A DNA stretch of 23,155 nucleotides from an uncultured Ruminococcus sp. (GTDB lineage: Bacteria > Bacillota > Clostridia > Oscillospirales > Acutalibacteraceae): positions 1 through 23,155 of the forward strand of contig UQQD01000021.1 in the NCBI GenBank assembly GCA_900543095.1, written 5' to 3'. The first letter of the stretch is position 1; each line of letters begins with the position of its first letter. A program made the position numbers and the translations under genes. The notes beneath the pieces were generated by a model. It was not told where the DNA came from. It made no database searches and saw only the letters and a program-made list of their open reading frames with translations. Shown here piece after piece: positions 7,593 through 14,961 of this stretch.

Positions 7593-8435
7593 TTACTTAG
7601 CAATTTTCAATGAAATATCAAACGCCTTTACCGAATGAGTAAGCGCACCCATTGAAATTATATCCACGCCCGTTTCGGCTACGGCTCTCAGAGTATCGTC
7701 CGTAATATTTCCGCTTGCCTCAAGAAGAGCCTTTCCGTCGGTTATCCTGACGGCTTCTTTCATCATATCGGGCGTCATATTGTCAAGCATTATAACATCT
7801 ACGCCTGCGTCAAGAGCCTGTTTCAGCTCATCAAGATTGCGAACCTCAAGCTCAACCTTTGTCATATGTCCGAGCTTTGATTTAAGCTTTGCAACCGCAT
7901 TTGAAATTCCGCCGCCTGCGTCAACGTGATTGTCCTTTAGCATTGCCGCGTCGGAAAGGTTATAGCGGTGATTTCTTCCGCCGCCTACGGTTACGGCGTA
8001 TTTTTGCAGAGGTCTGAGTCCGGGCAAGGTCTTGCGTGTATCGGCTATTGAGGCGTTTGTACCCTTTACAAGCTCAACCGCTTTATTTGCGGCGGTCGCA
8101 ATTCCGCTCATATGCTGTATAAGATTGAGCGCCGTGCGCTCGCCTTTGAGAATGGTGCGTGTTTTGCCGTGAATTTCTGCGATTATGTCGCCTTTTTTCA
8201 GCCTGTCGCCGTCGTGCTTATACACCTCGGCCTTAAAGCCGCTCGGCTGTAGGATTTCAAACACCCTGAGCGCAACCTCTATGCCGCAAAGCACACCGTC
8301 GCTTTTGGCAAGGAATTTTGCGCTGTCCTCCTGCGCTTCGTCAATAAGATAGTCTGTAGTTGTATCAATATAGTTTATGTCCTCTAAAAGTGCGGTTTTA
8401 ATAATATCGTCAACATAAATTGTGTTAAGCGTCAT
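7593..8435 (-). CDS. nadC: Nicotinate-nucleotide pyrophosphorylase (quinolinate phosphoribosyltransferase)
   Basis: This 280-residue enzyme converts quinolinate and PRPP to nicotinate mononucleotide, CO2 and PPi in de novo NAD synthesis. Signature segments include GERTALNLIQHMSGIAT, the ADTRKTLPGLRPLQKYAV block (about 131-148), GGGRNHRYNLSDAAMLKDNH (about 151-170), VELEVRNLDE, and the C-terminal EASGNIT and GVDIISMGALTHS. Length and motifs are typical and intact. The ATG overlaps the nadB stop as ATGA, and GGGAGGG lies about 10 nt upstream, so it is translationally coupled to nadB. Confidence 0.97.
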   Translation of the reverse strand: MTLNTIYVDDIIKTALLEDINYIDTTTDYLIDEAQEDSAKFLAKSDGVLCGIEVALRVFEILQPSGFKAEVYKHDGDRLKKGDIIAEIHGKTRTILKGERTALNLIQHMSGIATAANKAVELVKGTNASIADTRKTLPGLRPLQKYAVTVGGGRNHRYNLSDAAMLKDNHVDAGGGISNAVAKLKSKLGHMTKVELEVRNLDELKQALDAGVDVIMLDNMTPDMMKEAVRITDGKALLEASGNITDDTLRAVAETGVDIISMGALTHSVKAFDISLKIAK

Positions 8436-9901
8436 AGATTTATGCCCTCCCTTACCTCGTCAAGAATTATGCTTGCAACTATTGCAATGCTTTTTGCTTC
8501 AATCAGATCCGACGTTATCTCATAATCTTCGCCGAAAAGCAGATTTATTATTTCTTCGACCTTTTGATAGCTTTCCTCGTATTTTTCGGGCTTCGGGATT
8601 ACAAAATATGTATCCTGCATTATTTCACGGATTTGTGAGCGGAAGCCGTGAGGCATTTTTTTGCCGTTTATCGGCTTGTGTGCAGGCTCAACACCGATAT
8701 TTTTATGACCGTATTTTCTGATACGGCGTGTAATATCCTCTGCCGCCGAACGTGAGAACACAAGCGCCTCCAAAAGCGAATTGCTTGCAAGTCGGTTTGC
8801 ACCGTGTACGCCCGTGTGTGAACATTCGCCTGCCGCATACAAGCCGTCTATTGATGTGCGTGCGTCAAGGTCAACGTTAATTCCGCCCATAAGGTAATGC
8901 TGACACGGGAACACGGGAATTCTGTCTTTTGTTATGTCAACGCCCTCCTCAAGACATTTTTCGTATATCATCGGGAAACGCTGTTTTAAAAAGTCAGACG
9001 GTTTATCGGTTATGTCAAGATAAAATTTTTCGCTGTTTGTCTTGATTGATTCACGGATAATTGCGTTTGATACAACGTCACGGGGGGCAAGCTCTCCCCT
9101 GCTGTCGTAATCAAAGGCAAAACGCCTGCCGCTGCAATTCAGCAGTACAGCACCCTCGCCCCTGACAGCCTCGCTTATCAAAAAACGCTCTCTGTCCTTT
9201 TCTGCCGCAAAAGCGGTGGGATGAAACTGAACACGGGACAAATGGCTGATTTTTGCGCCCAGCATATACGCAAACGCTATTCCGTCGCCTGTTGCAATGG
9301 CAGAGTTTGTCGTGTACTTATACACCCTGCCTATTCCGCCTGTTGCAAGCAGGCAAAAGCTCGTTCCGTAATAATAGCTTTTGCCGTCCTTTAGTATGCT
9401 TATGTAAAAGCCGTTAAGCACCTTTTGAATCGAATAGACAAGCGCATTGTCGCAAATTGTGACGTTCTTGCGAGTGCGTACCACTTCAATAAGCTTGTCA
9501 ACAATGGCTTTGCCTGTTGAATCCTTGTGGTGGACTATTCTGTGGCGGCTGTGCCCCGCTTCAAGGGTCTTGCACATTGTACCGTCCGGATTCAAATCAA
9601 AATCAACGCCCAGCTCTTTTATTCTGAGAACGTCGGACGGACCCTCTGTTACAAGCTTTTCAACTGCGGAAAGATTGTTTTTGTATTTTCCTGCAATCAG
9701 CGTATCGGTTATGTGCAGCTTGTAATTATCGTGAACGGTGTCAAGCACACAAGCTACGCCGCCCTGAGCAAGCGAGCTGTTTGAAAGCGGCAATTCACGC
9801 TTTGACACAAGCAAAACGCTGACATCGTCTGGAAAGTTAAGTGCGCCGTACAATCCTGCGGCGCCCGTGCCGACTATAACTACATCAAATTTTTTATCCA
9901 T
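8432..9901 (-). CDS. nadB: L-aspartate oxidase
   Basis: This is a 489-residue FAD enzyme oxidising L-aspartate to iminoaspartate, the first step of de novo NAD synthesis; anaerobes use fumarate or another acceptor instead of O2. Seen: the N-terminal dinucleotide-binding GTGAAG (11-16), SSLAQGGVACVL, the substrate-site region GHSRHRIVHHKDSTG (116-130), and the C-terminal FAD signature GLYAAGECSHTGVHGANRLA followed by SNSLLEAL. It is somewhat shorter than the roughly 530-540 residues of enteric NadB, mainly at the C-terminus. AGGGG lies 7 nt before the ATG. It is the first gene of nadB-nadC. nadA (quinolinate synthase), often adjacent, is not in the window. Confidence 0.96.
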   Translation of the reverse strand: MDKKFDVVIVGTGAAGLYGALNFPDDVSVLLVSKRELPLSNSSLAQGGVACVLDTVHDNYKLHITDTLIAGKYKNNLSAVEKLVTEGPSDVLRIKELGVDFDLNPDGTMCKTLEAGHSRHRIVHHKDSTGKAIVDKLIEVVRTRKNVTICDNALVYSIQKVLNGFYISILKDGKSYYYGTSFCLLATGGIGRVYKYTTNSAIATGDGIAFAYMLGAKISHLSRVQFHPTAFAAEKDRERFLISEAVRGEGAVLLNCSGRRFAFDYDSRGELAPRDVVSNAIIRESIKTNSEKFYLDITDKPSDFLKQRFPMIYEKCLEEGVDITKDRIPVFPCQHYLMGGINVDLDARTSIDGLYAAGECSHTGVHGANRLASNSLLEALVFSRSAAEDITRRIRKYGHKNIGVEPAHKPINGKKMPHGFRSQIREIMQDTYFVIPKPEKYEESYQKVEEIINLLFGEDYEITSDLIEAKSIAIVASIILDEVREGINL

Positions 9902-10014
9902 ATATGTACCCCTGTTTAAATCGGATAGATAAGTATCCGATAATTTTTGGCTGTTATTAAATCAAAGTTTAAATCGGAGCAACGCTCTGCTTTGTCTGCA
10001 AGGAGCGTTAACTC
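9902..10014 (-). promoter_or_regulatory. Structured nadB leader with mutually exclusive hairpins; candidate cis-regulator
   Basis: The inferred transcript leader is about 113 nt. It begins with a hairpin (7-bp stem AACGCTC/GAGCGTT plus inner TGC/GCA) formed by 10009-9981. After that, segment Q (AUCGGAUA, 9941-9934) can pair perfectly over 8 bp with R (UAUCCGAU, 9927-9920), or over 6 bp with the upstream P (UCCGAU, 9978-9973). R lies 6 nt before the AGGGG ribosome binding site. On DNA, 9920-9941 is an 8-6-8 palindrome that could equally be an operator for a nicotinate/NAD-responsive repressor. The 12-bp direct repeat GTTTAAATCGGA (9914 and 9967) is part of this pattern. I do not recognise a named riboswitch class here. 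Confidence 0.4.
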
Positions 10015-10020
10015 ACTTAG

Positions 10021-10049
10021 ATTATACAACTTTTTACATAATTAGTAAA
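10021..10049 (-). promoter_or_regulatory. Sigma-A type promoter of nadB-nadC
   Basis: The minus strand shows TTTACT (-35, 10049-10044), a 17-nt spacer and a consensus TATAAT (-10, 10026-10021). Predicted start near 10014. It lies between the repeat cluster and the structured leader. Confidence 0.65.
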
Positions 10050-10084
10050 GCCAAAACATAAGATAACTGCAATAAAACTTTTTC

Positions 10085-10370
10085 GCTGAAATACGACAGC
10101 CCTTGCGGCTGTCCGTGGGCGAACATTGTATTCCCTTGATAAGGGAAATGTCGGCTTGCCGACAAAGGGTTTGCCGTTTTCGCAGAAAACGCCCCTACAT
10201 TAAGCAATGTGCTTAAACAAGCGGAACGGTCAAGACCGTTCCCTACAGATAATCGCAGGTGAACGCTACACATTTTGACCGTTTCCTACAGCACTGATTA
10301 AACATTTCCGCACTGAATTGTAGGGACAGCCCTTGCGGCTGTCCGTCATCAAACAGCCGCAAGGTCGCAT
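10085..10370. repeat. Palindrome-rich intergenic repeat cluster 2
   Basis: This gene-free cluster holds two copies of the GACAGCC/GGCTGTC hairpin (10095-10113, 10324-10344), hairpins TTCCCTT/AAGGGAA and TGTCGG/CCGACA, CGTTTTC/GAAAACG, and the GGAACGGTC/GACCGTTCC palindrome (10223-10242). The block from 10156 onward repeats window positions 1 to about 123. Positions 10355-10366 carry an inverted half of the first module (CAGCCGCAAGG). Peptide-like openings in this stretch only reflect the repeats. Confidence 0.85.
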
Positions 10371-10382
10371 TGCTGTGTGAGG

Positions 10383-10472
10383 TTATTCCTCTTTGTTGCA
10401 GTAAAACAAACACATTAAACTTACACCGATAAATGCTCCGATAAACATTCCTATTACGATTCCCAACAGCAT
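10383..10472 (-). CDS. 29-residue single-pass membrane peptide (DUF3789-like)
   Basis: A short gene with a near-ideal ribosome binding site (AGGAGG, 10 nt before the ATG at 10472). The product, beginning MLLGIVIGMFIGAFIGVSL, is one hydrophobic helix with Gly-x3-Gly spacing, followed by MCLFYCNKEE. The layout of a glycine-rich helix, then Met-Cys, then a short charged tail resembles DUF3789-type small membrane proteins common in Clostridia; this is recalled resemblance, not a search result. The function is unknown. It is divergent from spoIIGA, and its ribosome binding site lies opposite the region where an over-long spoIIGA reading would begin. A chance opening would be unlikely to combine such a site with a clean membrane helix. 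Confidence 0.62.
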   Translation of the reverse strand: MLLGIVIGMFIGAFIGVSLMCLFYCNKEE

Positions 10473-10497
10473 TAAAAATTTGCCTCCTGTACATTTT

Positions 10498-10525
10498 TTG
10501 ACATTTATTATTACTACCGTATGCA
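10498..10525 (+). promoter_or_regulatory. Candidate promoter of spoIIGA-sigE
   Basis: A consensus TTGACA (10498-10503) is followed by TATGCA after 16 nt (10520-10525) or by ATAATC after 22 nt (10526-10531). The wide 22-nt arrangement is a known peculiarity of the Bacillus Spo0A-activated spoIIG promoter. The -35 is embedded in TTTTTTGACAT, one mismatch from an inverted Spo0A box (TTCGACA). The start would be about 15 nt before the chosen GTG. Confidence 0.45.
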
Positions 10526-10548
10526 ATAATCTATATGTGGTGAGTTTT

Positions 10549-11358
10549 GTGCGTAGTGTTTATATAGATGTGCTTGTTACGGTAAATATTTTTATCGACT
10601 TTTTCCTCTTGCTCTGTACCAAAAAGTTCTTACATATCAAAGCAACGGTCAAAAGAATGATTTTGGGCAGCGTCATCGGCGGAATTCTCAGCCTTGCGGC
10701 GTTGCTGCCCGAAATTCCCGTCGGGCTTAATTTGATTGTCGATATTGCTTTTGCGGCTTTGATTATTTTTTCGGCTTTCGGAAAAACAGATATAAAGAAT
10801 TTTATTAAAAGAGCAGCGGTATATTTTTCGTTTTCCTTTTCGTTTTGCGGAATTATGATATTTATTTATACCTCTTTTAAACCAAAAGGAATGGAAATAT
10901 ACAACGACGTCGTCTATTTTAATATTTCCCCCGTGCTGCTGATTATTCTGACTCTTGCCTGTTATTATATTCTTAAACTGATAAAAAGGTTGACGAAAGG
11001 TGTATGCGGAAACGGCACCTGCAATGTCGAATTGGAGCTTGACGGCAGGGCTTTTACGTTTTGTGCAAAGATAGACTCGGGGTGCAACGTAAAAGAACCG
11101 TTTTCGGGAGATTATGTAATTATTGCCGAAAAAGAACTGCTTGACGAATTTTCGCCCGACAAAAGCAAGGTCAGGGTGATTCCGTTTGAGAGCTTAGGCG
11201 GAAACGGAATATTGACGGGATTCAGACCGAATTCAATTATGATAGATAAAACCGAAATATCGAACGAGGTTTATATCGGGATTTGCGAAAATGTGCTGAA
11301 AGGAGATGTGAGGGCGTTGATTCCTTATGAAATCGTAAAAGATTTAAACAATAAATAA
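10549..11358 (+). CDS. spoIIGA: SpoIIGA, membrane aspartic protease that processes pro-sigma-E
   Basis: This 269-residue protein has about five hydrophobic segments in its first ~145 residues and a soluble C-terminal protease-like domain with the aspartic-protease triad D176-S177-G178 in AKIDSGCNVKEPFSG. This matches SpoIIGA, which sits in the septum and cleaves the pro-peptide of SigE. Family proteins usually start with a short polar stretch then YxDVxxxxNFxxDFxLL; here VRSVYIDVLVTVNIFIDFFLLL fits, so I choose GTG 10549, with GGTGAG just upstream (spacing only 4 nt, slightly short). GTG 10540 is an alternative. A TTG at 10480 is in frame but lies opposite the start region of the divergent small gene. 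sigE follows after 16 nt. Confidence 0.9.
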   Translation: MRSVYIDVLVTVNIFIDFFLLLCTKKFLHIKATVKRMILGSVIGGILSLAALLPEIPVGLNLIVDIAFAALIIFSAFGKTDIKNFIKRAAVYFSFSFSFCGIMIFIYTSFKPKGMEIYNDVVYFNISPVLLIILTLACYYILKLIKRLTKGVCGNGTCNVELELDGRAFTFCAKIDSGCNVKEPFSGDYVIIAEKELLDEFSPDKSKVRVIPFESLGGNGILTGFRPNSIMIDKTEISNEVYIGICENVLKGDVRALIPYEIVKDLNNK

Positions 11359-11374
11359 CGAAGGTGAGATAACA

Positions 11375-12070
11375 ATGCTGAAAATACTTTTAAAAATCAA
11401 AATGCTGTTTATGTCGGATAACGAGGTCTTTTATATAAACGGCAGTGAAACTCTTCCCGCTCCGCTCGGCAAGGAAGAGGAGCGCAAAATTATGCAGAGA
11501 ATAATCGACGGCGATGAAAAAGCAAGAGAACCGCTTATTGTTCATAATCTTAGGCTTGTGGTATATATAGCAAAGAAATTTGAATCCCCCAGCGCAGGCG
11601 CAGAGGATCTTATCTCAATAGGAACAATAGGGCTTATCAAAGCGGTAAATACATTTTCTCCCGAAAAGAACATCAAGCTTGCAACATATGCGTCAAGATG
11701 CATTGAAAATGAAATACTGATGTTTTTAAGAAAATCGTCTCAGCTCAAAAACGAGGTATCCATCGACGAACCGCTTAACACGGACCGGGACGGAAACGAG
11801 CTTCTGCTGTGCGATATTCTCGGAAGCGACCCCGACACCGTAAACAACAATATTGAACACGAAATTGAAAAAAGACTGGTTTTAAACGCCGTTTCAAAGC
11901 TTAATGACCGTGAATGTCTTATTATGGAGCTGAGGTTCGGATTGAACGGCAAAAAGGAGCATACCCAAAAGCAGGTTGCCGACAAGCTCGGAATTTCGCA
12001 GTCTTACATATCACGGCTTGAAAAAAAGATAATCAGCCGATTAAAACACGAGCTTGAAAAAGCCGTTTGA
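11375..12070 (+). CDS. sigE: Sporulation sigma factor SigE (pro-sigma-E)
   Basis: This 231-residue early mother-cell sigma factor is recognised by near-identity to known SigE in core segments: NEVFYINGSETLPAPL, EDLISIGTIGLIKAVNTF, LATYASRCIENEILMFLR, SIDEPLNTDRDGNELLLCD, and the helix-turn-helix QVADKLGISQSYISRLEKK. The basic, hydrophobic N-terminus (MLKILLKIKMLFMSD) is the pro-peptide and is several residues shorter than in Bacillus subtilis. GAAGGTGAG lies 8 nt before the ATG. It is in an operon with spoIIGA, but the usual next gene sigG is not here: a convergent lipoprotein gene follows. Activation of coat, cortex and sigK transcription is known for the family. Confidence 0.96.
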   Translation: MLKILLKIKMLFMSDNEVFYINGSETLPAPLGKEEERKIMQRIIDGDEKAREPLIVHNLRLVVYIAKKFESPSAGAEDLISIGTIGLIKAVNTFSPEKNIKLATYASRCIENEILMFLRKSSQLKNEVSIDEPLNTDRDGNELLLCDILGSDPDTVNNNIEHEIEKRLVLNAVSKLNDRECLIMELRFGLNGKKEHTQKQVADKLGISQSYISRLEKKIISRLKHELEKAV

Positions 12071-12100
12071 ATAAAACAGCGCAGTCAAAAAGCGCATTAA

Positions 12101-12128
12101 TACAAAAAGCGGCGGAAAGCTCCGCCGC
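12101..12128 (-). terminator. Intrinsic terminator of the lipoprotein gene
   Basis: An 8-bp perfect GC-rich stem (GCGGCGGA, 12109-12116, with TCCGCCGC, 12121-12128) around a 4-nt loop is followed on the minus strand by TTTTTGTA. Downstream on the plus strand there is only a late, weak T run, so it is a poorer terminator for sigE. Confidence 0.8.
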
Positions 12129-12142
12129 CCGCAGGGACATTT

Positions 12143-12460
12143 TTAGATGAGAACGTCTGAAGGATTTGTTTCGCCGTTGTCTGAGGGGTTGGTTTCATCA
12201 TTGTCGCCGATTATGCCGTTGTTGTCAGTTACCGAACCGTTGTTTGAGCTTTGTTCATTGCCGGAGTTTTGTGCATTGCCTGAGGTGTTGCCCTCGGAGG
12301 CTGAGCCGGAATTTCCCGCAATTTGATTAGCTCCGCTCTCAACATTTGAGACTGCGTTTGAAGCCATTGAGCCTGCGTCTTGAGAAGCGTTGTTTCCGCA
12401 GCCGGTCAATGCTGCAAGCACCATAATCGAAGCAGCAATAATTCCTATGATCTTTTTCAT
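12143..12460 (-). CDS. Small Asn/Gly/Ser-rich lipoprotein of unknown function
   Basis: This 105-residue protein has a lipoprotein signal peptide: MKK, a hydrophobic stretch (IIGIIAASIMVLAAL) and lipobox LTGC with C21 as the lipidated residue. The mature part is low complexity, rich in Asn, Gly, Ser and acidic residues, with a short repeated C-terminal unit (DETNPSD, GETNPSD). I see no enzymatic motif; it is probably a disordered surface tether. I start at 12460, where AAGGAA precedes the ATG; the longer reading from 12535 would translate through the mscS terminator hairpin. It is the last gene of the pfkA-MORN-mscS direction but is separated from mscS by that hairpin. Confidence 0.8.
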   Translation of the reverse strand: MKKIIGIIAASIMVLAALTGCGNNASQDAGSMASNAVSNVESGANQIAGNSGSASEGNTSGNAQNSGNEQSSNNGSVTDNNGIIGDNDETNPSDNGETNPSDVLI

Positions 12461-12481
12461 AATAAATTCATTCCTTACGAT

Positions 12482-12517
12482 AAAAAATAGTGGTGCCGTT
12501 GTTACGACACCACTATT
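12482..12517 (-). terminator. Intrinsic terminator or attenuator between mscS and the lipoprotein gene
   Basis: A 10-bp perfect stem (AATAGTGGTG, 12486-12495, with CACCACTATT, 12508-12517) around a 12-nt loop is followed on the minus strand by TTTTTTA. It lies 31 nt past the mscS stop and 22 nt before the lipoprotein start. No clear promoter separates it from the lipoprotein gene, so partial read-through may set that gene's expression. Confidence 0.8.
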
Positions 12518-12548
12518 ATCTGCAAAAATATGCAATTTATTAATATTA

Positions 12549-13355
12549 TTATTTTTCGCTTTTAATAACCATATGTGGATACGGAATCGTTATTCCGTTT
12601 TTGTCAAACGCTGTCTTGACATTCTCCTGCATATAATAATACACTTCAAAATAATCATGAGGTTCTATCCAGAATTTTACAACAACCTCAATTCCGCTTT
12701 CAAGGTGTTTTCCTATCCTTGCGGACGGTTCCGGCTCCTTGAGAACAAATTCACAATCCGAAGCAACCTTTGTCAGCACTTCTTTTACCTTTGCAAGGTC
12801 ATCCTCATAGCTCACGGTATATTTAAGTATCATTCTGCGCTTATCGCCCAACGAGCAATTTACAACGCTGTTTGAGGTCAAACGTGAGTTTGGAATTCTT
12901 GCGAGCTTATCGTCCGTGGTATTAAGGGTGGTATAAAATATATTGATAGACTCAACGCTTCCCGTCATATTCTCAAATTCAAGTATATCTCCCGATACAA
13001 ACGGCTTGTTTATGAGGATAACCAATCCGCTTACAAGGTTTTTGAGGTTATCCTGCAATGCAAGTCCCGCAGTAAGAGCCGCCGCTCCCAATGCGGTAAG
13101 CAGTGAGGCTACATTTACGCCGATTGTTGCAAGGGCGGTTATTGCCACAAGAAAATACAGCGCAACCTTGATACACGATAATATAAAGGTTTTTGCGGCG
13201 TGCTGTATTTTTGATTTTGAAATAACCTTTTTGATAAGCATAGTTATGAGCCGCACAAGCACACAACCGATTATTGTAACCACTAAAAATGATATTACAT
13301 TTATGGAAGCGTCAAGGATAAACTGTTCAATTTTTTCCATATTAGCAGAGCTCAT
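12549..13355 (-). CDS. Small-conductance mechanosensitive channel, MscS family
   Basis: This 268-residue MscS-type channel is the minimal three-helix form. It shows two N-terminal hydrophobic helices, then a pore-lining TM3 with Ala/Gly packing (SLLTALGAAALTAGLALQD) followed by NLVSGLVILINKPFVSGD, which are hallmarks of MscS, and a cytosolic beta/alpha-beta vestibule ending PYPHMVIK. It opens on membrane tension to release osmolytes during hypo-osmotic shock. The ATG at 13355 is 2 nt after the MORN gene stop, with GGTGA just upstream, so the two are coupled; ATG at the sixth codon is an alternative start. Confidence 0.93.
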   Translation of the reverse strand: MSSANMEKIEQFILDASINVISFLVVTIIGCVLVRLITMLIKKVISKSKIQHAAKTFILSCIKVALYFLVAITALATIGVNVASLLTALGAAALTAGLALQDNLKNLVSGLVILINKPFVSGDILEFENMTGSVESINIFYTTLNTTDDKLARIPNSRLTSNSVVNCSLGDKRRMILKYTVSYEDDLAKVKEVLTKVASDCEFVLKEPEPSARIGKHLESGIEVVVKFWIEPHDYFEVYYYMQENVKTAFDKNGITIPYPHMVIKSEK

Positions 13356-13357
13356 TG

Positions 13358-14878
13358 TTATTCACCGTCGGTAATTACTTTTTCCGAAATCTTCCTGCCG
13401 TCACGCCAGTATTCTATAACCACACTGCCGTTCTCGTCAAATGAAACGCTTTTGCCGTTTTTTATGCCGCCGATATATGTGCAGACGTCTATAAAGCCTC
13501 CGTCCCTGTCAAAGCGCGCGCCTATGCCCTCGGGCATATTATCAGACCATTTTCCTGCGTGAAGCGTTCCGTCGCTCTGACGAAATCCGACGCCGCAGCC
13601 TGTTCTCTTGCCGTTATCCCAATTTCCGACATAATTTACACTGCCGCTCTTATAATAGCACACTCCGAAGCCCTGACGTTTGTCGTCGGTGTAGCCGCCT
13701 TCATAAGAGGTGATGCCGTCGGGGGTGACTGTTCTGCCTACGCCTGTTCTCTTTCCGTCAAAATCAAGTTCCCCGTAATATGAATATTCTCCCATATCGG
13801 TTTCAATTACCGATTCGGGCTGTTTATGCTCGCCTTGTGTGAATTTCGGCTCGTTTGTATCTTCAAATTCCGAAGCAGCCTGCTGTTGCGGCAGGGTAAG
13901 CTCCGCTGAAATTTCTTTTTCCGAATTATCAGTAACATCGGAGACGGCTGTTTCGTGTTGTACGGAGTTGTCAGCCGAGATTTCCCGCTCCTCAGTCAAT
14001 TCCTCACCGACGTTTTCCTCGGACGGCTCGGACGGAATCTGATTTAATATCTCGCCGAAAATATGCTTGTTGGTCTTATGAGCCTCAAACAGGATTTTTT
14101 CAATCTTGTCATATGCGGAATAGCTCGTTTCCTGAGGAGCGTCATCAGCCTTTTGCTGTACGGCGCCGCTTTCTGTCTTTTCAAGATATTCCGCACCCTC
14201 CAAATCATACGGCAGAATAACATTTGATTCGCTGTTAAAATTTTCACGCTTAAAGTCAAAGCCGATATGCTTTTGAGTTTTATTCAGCTCTTCCGCAGGA
14301 ATATTCTCAGGCTTAAACGATTCGTCAAACCAAAGCATTCCGTAATTGGAATACACAAGTCCCGAACATTTTTTGTTTGAACATTCCTTTGACGGGAAAA
14401 GATAAGAAGTTACCTTTTTGCCGTCTTTACCAATCGTTTCAAGCTTTATTGAAAAGTAATCCGAAACAACTTCGGGTTTGATTATTGCGACAATCACGTT
14501 TTCAAGATTCTTGTCATAATACTCGGTTCTTGTCCAGATATGATCGGAATTAAAATACTGACGTTTATATATAATTCCGTTTTCACCGTAGGTTATAACC
14601 GCATATGTTCCGCCCGTAGACTTGACTACTGTTTGAAAAGGCATATTATTGCGTGTTATTTTCCACGAAAGCGGTTCTCCGCTTTTGAGCAAATATGAAA
14701 GGTTATAGTACCTGCCGTCTATCTGAATGTCCGTTTTGTCGCTTTGGGCGGAATTGTCGGAATTAAAGTAATTTGCTCTTACTCCTGCCAATGCGTCGTT
14801 TTTGAAGTCAGGCTTTTCGCAGTCCGAAACCAAGGCCGAATATACGATCAAATCATTATAATGGTTGTTTGTGAGCAT
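13358..14878 (-). CDS. MORN-repeat protein with novel N-terminal domain
   Basis: This is a 506-residue protein without signal peptide or membrane segments. Residues ~1-230 form an unassigned domain (MLTNNHYNDLIVYSAL..., several Tyr-rich beta-like segments and a CSNKKC pair). Residues ~283-360 are an acidic, Glu/Ser-rich linker. Residues ~367-461 hold four MORN repeats (YYGELDFDGKRTGVG, YEGGYTDDKRQGFG, YVGNWDNGKRTGCG, HAGKWSDNMPEGIG), and a degenerate fifth runs to about 490. Bacterial MORN repeats may bind lipid or protein surfaces; the precise role is unknown. It is followed by mscS with a 2-nt gap, pointing to a role at the membrane or in envelope stress (inference). AAAGGA precedes the ATG; it partly pairs with TTTCC just upstream. 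Confidence 0.78.
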   Translation of the reverse strand: MLTNNHYNDLIVYSALVSDCEKPDFKNDALAGVRANYFNSDNSAQSDKTDIQIDGRYYNLSYLLKSGEPLSWKITRNNMPFQTVVKSTGGTYAVITYGENGIIYKRQYFNSDHIWTRTEYYDKNLENVIVAIIKPEVVSDYFSIKLETIGKDGKKVTSYLFPSKECSNKKCSGLVYSNYGMLWFDESFKPENIPAEELNKTQKHIGFDFKRENFNSESNVILPYDLEGAEYLEKTESGAVQQKADDAPQETSYSAYDKIEKILFEAHKTNKHIFGEILNQIPSEPSEENVGEELTEEREISADNSVQHETAVSDVTDNSEKEISAELTLPQQQAASEFEDTNEPKFTQGEHKQPESVIETDMGEYSYYGELDFDGKRTGVGRTVTPDGITSYEGGYTDDKRQGFGVCYYKSGSVNYVGNWDNGKRTGCGVGFRQSDGTLHAGKWSDNMPEGIGARFDRDGGFIDVCTYIGGIKNGKSVSFDENGSVVIEYWRDGRKISEKVITDGE

Positions 14879-14913
14879 AATTATATTTCCTTTCGGGAAA
14901 ATACATAGAAATT

Positions 14914-14936
14914 AAGGGCGAACACCGTCCGCCCGA
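14914..14936 (-). terminator. Weak terminator-like hairpin between pfkA and the MORN gene
   Basis: On the minus strand GGGCGGAC pairs with GTTCGCCC over 8 bp (one G-U pair) around a 3-nt loop, then TTAATTTCTATG follows. The U tract is poor. The hairpin resembles the GGGCGAAC/GTTCGCCC module of the intergenic repeats. No sigma-A promoter is visible before the MORN gene, so read-through from pfkA is plausible. Confidence 0.4.
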
Positions 14937-14961
14937 AATTAATTAAATCCAAATCAGATTA

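Noticed and set aside
10480..10548. Upstream TTG start for spoIIGA
   Set aside because: The added residues do not resemble SpoIIGA, and the TTG lies opposite the start region of the divergent small gene. The GTG at 10549 fits the family start better.
12461..12535. N-terminal extension of the lipoprotein
   Set aside because: It would read through a terminator hairpin and bury the lipoprotein signal peptide.
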